From assembly GCF_004364345.1 (NCBI RefSeq), contig NZ_SOCA01000002.1:75711-139710 (forward strand): a stretch of DNA of 64,000 bases, in the 5' to 3' direction. Made by a program: the position numbers and the translations under genes. The stretch is from Prosthecobacter fusiformis (GTDB taxonomy: Bacteria > Verrucomicrobiota > Verrucomicrobiia > Verrucomicrobiales > Verrucomicrobiaceae). Shown one piece after another: positions 60,308 to 64,000 of this stretch. The notes beneath the pieces are model-generated. The model saw only the letters and a list, made by a program, of their open reading frames with translations. It was not told the origin of the DNA and ran no database searches. Numbering within the stretch: the stretch's first letter is position 1; every line of letters begins with the position of its first letter.

Positions 60308-61843
60308 ATGGCAGAATCCGTTTCCAACCTTGTCCAGGCCGCCGCAGCTTTGGGAGAACTCCCCGAAAAAGCTGCCCCGAAGCCGCAGGCCAATCCCTTT
60401 GGCCGCAAGCGCAATGAAATACCCACGGCTGAGGAACTCCTGGCCAACATCAACCGCGCCCTCCCTTTCAGTGACGAAGCTGAAAAAGGCGTCATTTCCA
60501 GTCTGCTGCAGGATCCCAACGAGCGTCTGAGCGAAAGCCGCGTAACCCTCCCGGCGGCTGCCTTTTATCACGAGGCGAACCGGACGGTGTATGAAATGCT
60601 TCTATCGTTCTACGATAAAAACTTGCCGGTGGATCCGGTGATGGTCACCAATGCCCTGCGCGACCAGGGCCTGCTGGATCGTGTGGGCGGCCCAGCGATG
60701 ATCACGGAGCTGTTCACCTTCGTCCCGGTCCCTTCGCATTACAGTTACTACAAAAAAATCGTCCAGGACAAGCACATCCTGCGGCAGATGATCCATGCCT
60801 GCTCCCTTAACATCGAGGCTTCTTATGAGCACGGGCGTAGCGAACTGGAGGCGGACATCAATACCCTCATTGACCACAGTGAGCAGCGCATCCTGGCCGT
60901 GCGTGAAACCATGTCTGGCAAAAGCGATGGCGTGAAAAGCCTCTCCGCTCATGTCGCTGAGGCCATTGATTCCATCCAGTACATGCTGGAGCATCCCGGC
61001 CAGTTACGCGGTCTCTCCACCGGTTACAGCAAGCTGGACAGCATGAGCAGCGGCCTGCAAGGCGGGGAAATGTTCGTCATCGCCGCCCGTCCCTCCATGG
61101 GCAAGACCTCCCTGGCCATGAACCTGGTGGAGCACGTGGCCGTGGATTGTGATAAGGCCTGTGCCGTTTTCAGTCTGGAAATGAGCGCCACCATGCTGGT
61201 GCGACGTCTCCTTGTCTCCCGCGCCCAGCTCTCCATGCAGGACCTCTCGCGCGGCCTCATGTCCCGTGCGCAAATGGATGCGCTGACGAAGGCCACCCGA
61301 GAACTGCAAAAGGCAAACATCCTTATTGATGACACTCCCGGCCTGGACGTGCTGGAAATGCGCGCCAAGGCACGGCGCATGAAGAAGCAGCATAACATCG
61401 AGATGATCATGATCGATTATCTCCAGCTCATGACCTCCAGCAGCCGTCGTGCACAGGACAACCGCCAGATTGAAATCGCGGAAATTTCCGCCGGTATCAA
61501 AGGCATCGCCAAAGAGCTGAACGTGCCCGTCATCGTTCTCGCCCAGCTCAACCGTTCCGTGGAGTCCCGTAAAGGCCAGCGCCCAGTGCTTTCAGATCTT
61601 CGTGAGTCCGGCTCCATCGAGCAGGATGCCGACATGGTGGGCCTCCTCAGCCGTGAAGACTACGCCGGCGGCAAGATGGAAGTGGGCACCGAGGAAGAAG
61701 AGGAGCGCAAAAAAGGCCAGGCCGTCCTCATCCTCGCCAAAAACCGAAACGGCCCCACCGATGACGTGCCCCTGCGCTTCATCGACTACGCCATGCGCTT
61801 CGTGGAACGCTTCCCTGAAGAAGGCGAAGCCGAGTCCCCTTAG
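60308..61843 (+). CDS. dnaB: Replicative DNA helicase
   Basis: 511 residues. The N-terminal domain (PFSDEAEKGVISSLLQDPN, HEANRTVYEMLLSFYDKN) and RecA-like C-terminal domain (FVIAARPSMGKTSLAMNLVEH with Walker A, ACAVFSLEMSATML, IEMIMIDYLQLM with Walker B, VIVLAQLNRSVESRKGQRPV, SDLRESGSIEQDADMV and ILAKNRNGPT) are complete. There is no intein and no internal extension. It unwinds DNA at the replication fork as a hexamer with DnaG and the loader. A 55-residue acidic/Pro-rich leader precedes the usual start of similarity. It is convergent with btaB, 24 bp away. Confidence 0.97.
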   Translation: MAESVSNLVQAAAALGELPEKAAPKPQANPFGRKRNEIPTAEELLANINRALPFSDEAEKGVISSLLQDPNERLSESRVTLPAAAFYHEANRTVYEMLLSFYDKNLPVDPVMVTNALRDQGLLDRVGGPAMITELFTFVPVPSHYSYYKKIVQDKHILRQMIHACSLNIEASYEHGRSELEADINTLIDHSEQRILAVRETMSGKSDGVKSLSAHVAEAIDSIQYMLEHPGQLRGLSTGYSKLDSMSSGLQGGEMFVIAARPSMGKTSLAMNLVEHVAVDCDKACAVFSLEMSATMLVRRLLVSRAQLSMQDLSRGLMSRAQMDALTKATRELQKANILIDDTPGLDVLEMRAKARRMKKQHNIEMIMIDYLQLMTSSSRRAQDNRQIEIAEISAGIKGIAKELNVPVIVLAQLNRSVESRKGQRPVLSDLRESGSIEQDADMVGLLSREDYAGGKMEVGTEEEEERKKGQAVLILAKNRNGPTDDVPLRFIDYAMRFVERFPEEGEAESP

Positions 61844-61867
61844 TGCAGCCGGGTTGAACCACGCTGA

Positions 61868-62497
61868 CTAAATCACCGGCCTGCCCAGAAACAGCACATA
61901 CCGCCACAGGTCACCATACCCATGGTGCACCTGGCAGAGCAGGGCAGGGAAGTCACGGCGCAGACATGCCAGCACCTGGCCCTCCATGCGCACATGGTTC
62001 ACCCCCATCCAGCGGCGGAACCAGGCCCACCGGCTTTCATGGAAATCCACCACCGCCACCACACCTTGTGGGCTGAGATCCTGCTGGCAAATTTTCAGTA
62101 CTTCATCATAGCCAGGGTTGATCATGGACAGCGAGTAACTGAAGACGATGAGGTCAAACTTCACTTCTCCCGCCACAGGCGCATCATAGGCCTGATGCAA
62201 AAGCGAAACCCGCTTCCCAAAACGCTCCATTTTGGGCCGCGCACGGTCCAGCATATCCTGGGACAGATCCAGCCCGATGACCTCCGCCTGCGGAAACGCC
62301 TCCGCCAGATGCACCAGGTTTTTCCCCGTGCCGCAGCCGATCTCCAGAATGCGCCCCGGCTTCTTCACATGCCCTGCCGCACGCTGCACCAGCCTGCGCC
62401 TGCCAAACAGGAACGCCCAGCGTGTGAGGTCATAGATGCGTGCATGCCAGCGGTAATAGCCAGTGAGTGATTGTTGGTTAGGTTGTCCGGTGCTCAT
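61868..62497 (-). CDS. btaB: SAM-dependent N-methyltransferase, betaine lipid synthesis (BtaB)
   Basis: 209 residues from the ATG at 62497, which overlaps the btaA stop (ATGA). A class I methyltransferase: YRWHARIYDLTRWAFLFGRR, ILEIGCGTGKNLVHLAEAFP, VIGLDLSQDMLDRARPKM and FDLIVFSYSLSMINPGYDEV. YDLTRW and FLFGR near the start are typical of BtaB. The enzyme trimethylates diacylglyceryl-homoserine to the betaine lipid DGTS at the inner membrane. Alone it could be any methyltransferase; the coupling to btaA makes the assignment strong. Confidence 0.88.
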   Translation of the reverse strand: MSTGQPNQQSLTGYYRWHARIYDLTRWAFLFGRRRLVQRAAGHVKKPGRILEIGCGTGKNLVHLAEAFPQAEVIGLDLSQDMLDRARPKMERFGKRVSLLHQAYDAPVAGEVKFDLIVFSYSLSMINPGYDEVLKICQQDLSPQGVVAVVDFHESRWAWFRRWMGVNHVRMEGQVLACLRRDFPALLCQVHHGYGDLWRYVLFLGRPVI

Positions 62498-63675
62498 GCG
62501 ATAACGTCTGCCAAAAGGGTGCATCCATAAGTGCCCACGCGGTCCTGCAGGTGCAGGGCATCCGCCAGGGGTTGGTTCAGGCGCAGGCGCTGAAGCGCGC
62601 TCTCCGGGATGAAATCGATCACTGGGCTGGCCGAGCGCATGAGGATGCGTGTCCCTGGACGGCTGTTTTCCAGAATGAGCTGCCACTCCTCCGCCAGCGC
62701 TTGGGGCTTGTGCGCCGCCAGCCAGTCCTGATGATCCAGCAGCACATAGTGAGAATAAGCAGCCGGGTTTTCGCGCAGGAAATTGGCCACCGTGGTGCTG
62801 TGCGTGGTGATGCGGCTGCTGAGGGATTGCAGCATCGGCTGATGCTCCTCTTTCAGATAGTTTGGACAGCAGGACCGTGTATAATGTCCGGTTAGGTAGG
62901 CCCGCCAAAAGTAGTTATCTTGAAACGGCACCTCCGTCAGCACATGGGCCAGCTTTGATTGAATGAAACCCGTGAGTCCGCCTGGGAACTGCGTCTCAAT
63001 GAGGCGGATCTGCGCCCTCGGCACCCCCAGCATCGTCATCGCCATCGGCTGCCGCACCAGCCAGGATACCAGGCCATTCCACAGCGCCGGTTTCACATGT
63101 TCATACAGGCGTTTTTGCTCATCCAGATTCTGCACATGCAGCATCGCGTCCACATAGTCCCGCACACGTGGGCTGCGCAGGAAGGTCTGCAAAGCGATCC
63201 ACGCCATCTGCCCGGCAGTGCCACGATAATAAAACGAAGGGTTCAGGGGCGAACTCTGAAAGTAATAATGCTTCGCCTTCCAATACTCGCTGGCAAAGGG
63301 ATGCATCTGCCCATCCAGTTCGTTCAGCAAGCCTTTGAATCCCGGATGTGAACCCTCGCCAAAGAGACGAAATAGATCCTCCTGATCCCCACGCCGGATC
63401 ATGGCGATCTTCAATTGTAGCAGCGCATTCTGGCGGGGGTTCATGTCCACCGCATGGATCTCCGCCGGGCCATCCAGCAGATAATCCAGCGCATTGCAGC
63501 CCGCGCTGGTGATCATCACCATTCGGCTGTCCGCCTTCAGATCCAGCATCTCGCGGTCCAGCCGTGGATCCTCCCAGCAGGTGTTGTAAACTAGATTGCC
63601 ACCATGGACCCGGCTGAAGATGGCATCATGAGCCCGTTGTGTCAGATGGGTTTTGGGAGGGGTGCGTACGACCAT
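62494..63675 (-). CDS. btaA: DUF3419 / BtaA, diacylglycerol 3-amino-3-carboxypropyl transferase
   Basis: 393 residues from the ATG at 63675; the frame is open further upstream, but the family begins about here (HGGNLVYNTCWEDPRLDREML). DUF3419 hallmarks are YNTCWEDP, MITSAGCNALDYLL (SAM pocket), EIHAVDMNPRQNALLQLK and the later FLRENPAAYSHYVLLDHQDWL. BtaA moves the aminocarboxypropyl group of S-adenosylmethionine to diacylglycerol, giving diacylglyceryl-homoserine. Betaine lipids replace phospholipids under phosphate limitation in many bacteria; no Pho box is seen upstream, but the promoter may precede the ABC1 gene. Confidence 0.9.
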   Translation of the reverse strand: MVVRTPPKTHLTQRAHDAIFSRVHGGNLVYNTCWEDPRLDREMLDLKADSRMVMITSAGCNALDYLLDGPAEIHAVDMNPRQNALLQLKIAMIRRGDQEDLFRLFGEGSHPGFKGLLNELDGQMHPFASEYWKAKHYYFQSSPLNPSFYYRGTAGQMAWIALQTFLRSPRVRDYVDAMLHVQNLDEQKRLYEHVKPALWNGLVSWLVRQPMAMTMLGVPRAQIRLIETQFPGGLTGFIQSKLAHVLTEVPFQDNYFWRAYLTGHYTRSCCPNYLKEEHQPMLQSLSSRITTHSTTVANFLRENPAAYSHYVLLDHQDWLAAHKPQALAEEWQLILENSRPGTRILMRSASPVIDFIPESALQRLRLNQPLADALHLQDRVGTYGCTLLADVIA

Positions 63676-63746
63676 GGCCCATACACAAACCTGTGCCGGG
63701 CCATTTGGCAGGCAGCTTCGTGCAACGAATTCGACAGAGGCCCGCC

Positions 63747-64000
63747 TCAGTCCTTGGAGCTGATGTTGCCAGATTTTCGGATCGCCCGCATCAACCGCCA
63801 GCCTAGGTAAACGCTGATCACATACCCCAGCGCGCCGAAGATGGACACCCCCCACAGCAGTGGCTTGGCCTCACTGCTCCAGAGCTGCGAGGAACCCAGA
63901 AAAATCGCCGCCGTGAGCACTCCCAGCACCAGCCGGTTAATGATCGGATCTAGGTGCCGGTGATCCAGGTGCACCGTTAGCGTACCATCACGAAAACGCG
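63747..64000 (-). CDS. ABC1/UbiB (AarF)-like kinase, C-terminus only
   Basis: The frame is open to the window edge, so the start lies to the right. The visible 84 residues include an RDGTLTVHLDHRHLDP stretch, two membrane helices (NRLVLGVLTAAIFLGSSQLW and LWGVSIFGALGYVISVYLGW) and a short basic tail. This ending, nRL-gl-tAAi-lGSS then two helices, is the C-terminus of ABC1/AarF/UbiB atypical kinases, which support quinone or lipid metabolism. The kinase motifs are outside the window. btaA follows 71 bp downstream on the same strand and may be co-transcribed. Confidence 0.75.
   Translation of the reverse strand, partial: RFRDGTLTVHLDHRHLDPIINRLVLGVLTAAIFLGSSQLWSSEAKPLLWGVSIFGALGYVISVYLGWRLMRAIRKSGNISSKD

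Noticed and set aside
60149..60571. N-terminal extension of the PVC heme-binding protein to 60571
   Set aside because: It would overlap dnaB antisense and place the signal peptide 141 residues inside the protein; the ATG at 60148 is the natural start.

Overview
The window looks like chromosomal DNA of a Verrucomicrobiota bacterium, probably a Prosthecobacter-like member of the Verrucomicrobiaceae. Lineage-typical families point there: two twin-arginine DUF1501 proteins, a PVC-type HEAT/cytochrome c protein, a PVC-style GntR/LacI hybrid regulator, an Agl23-type membrane protein and a Ser/Thr kinase fused to HEAT repeats. The DNA is moderately GC-rich, densely coded on both strands, and many starts lack a clear Shine-Dalgarno. 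I see no rRNA, CRISPR array, complete insertion sequence or prophage. There is one tRNA (Gly-GCC) with a good sigma70-type promoter.

Layout. 0-2.4 kb: the 3' part of an LRR-Roc-COR (ROCO) GTPase. 2.5-5.3 kb: a compact run of DUF1573, rhodanese, zinc amidohydrolase and lipoprotein hydrolase genes. 5.3-8 kb: a GntR regulator and an orphan TolC-type efflux lipoprotein. 8-13.2 kb: DUF1501, a PotD-like binding protein, ApbE and an Agl23-like protein. 13.4-14.8 kb: tRNA-Gly, prmA and a dCMP-deaminase-like gene. 14.9-20.3 kb: a small ORF behind a LexA-like palindrome, then a three-gene polysaccharide export block (barrel, Wza-like, tyrosine autokinase). 20.7-24.7 kb: TerC, an L,D-transpeptidase, an esterase, a decayed Phd/VapC module and a DUF4375 lipoprotein. 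24.7-28.3 kb: eboD- and eboC-like genes and a phospholipase D family protein. 28.5-33 kb: an iron-uptake block (TonB-dependent receptor, PiuC-type dioxygenase, PepSY protein). 33-37.8 kb: a phosphoesterase, a histidine kinase, a FadL-like porin and a frameshifted C39-like peptidase. 37.9-39.9 kb: a tight ParA / SAP-like / NucS-like nuclease operon, the best candidate here for an uncharacterised system. 40-45.1 kb: DUF1501, a four-gene TonB-ExbB-ExbD-coiled-coil operon, and a divergent TPR-like gene across a perfect 19-bp palindrome. 45.2-51.3 kb: a cation/proton antiporter, a second ApbE, purA, an FHA protein and an RlmM-like methyltransferase. 51.3-60.2 kb: a Ser/Thr kinase, an ABC ATPase, speA and the PVC heme-binding protein. 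60.3-64 kb: dnaB, the betaine-lipid genes btaB/btaA, and the 3' end of an ABC1/UbiB-like kinase gene.

Functional links. The TonB/ExbB/ExbD operon could energise the iron receptor 11 kb away. SpeA, the PotD-like protein and the PotA-like ATPase could all serve polyamine metabolism, although no permease genes are present. BtaA and BtaB together should make the phosphorus-free lipid DGTS. Two flavinylating ApbE proteins imply flavoprotein targets elsewhere in the genome. All functions are read from sequence motifs and remembered family features; no database search was run.
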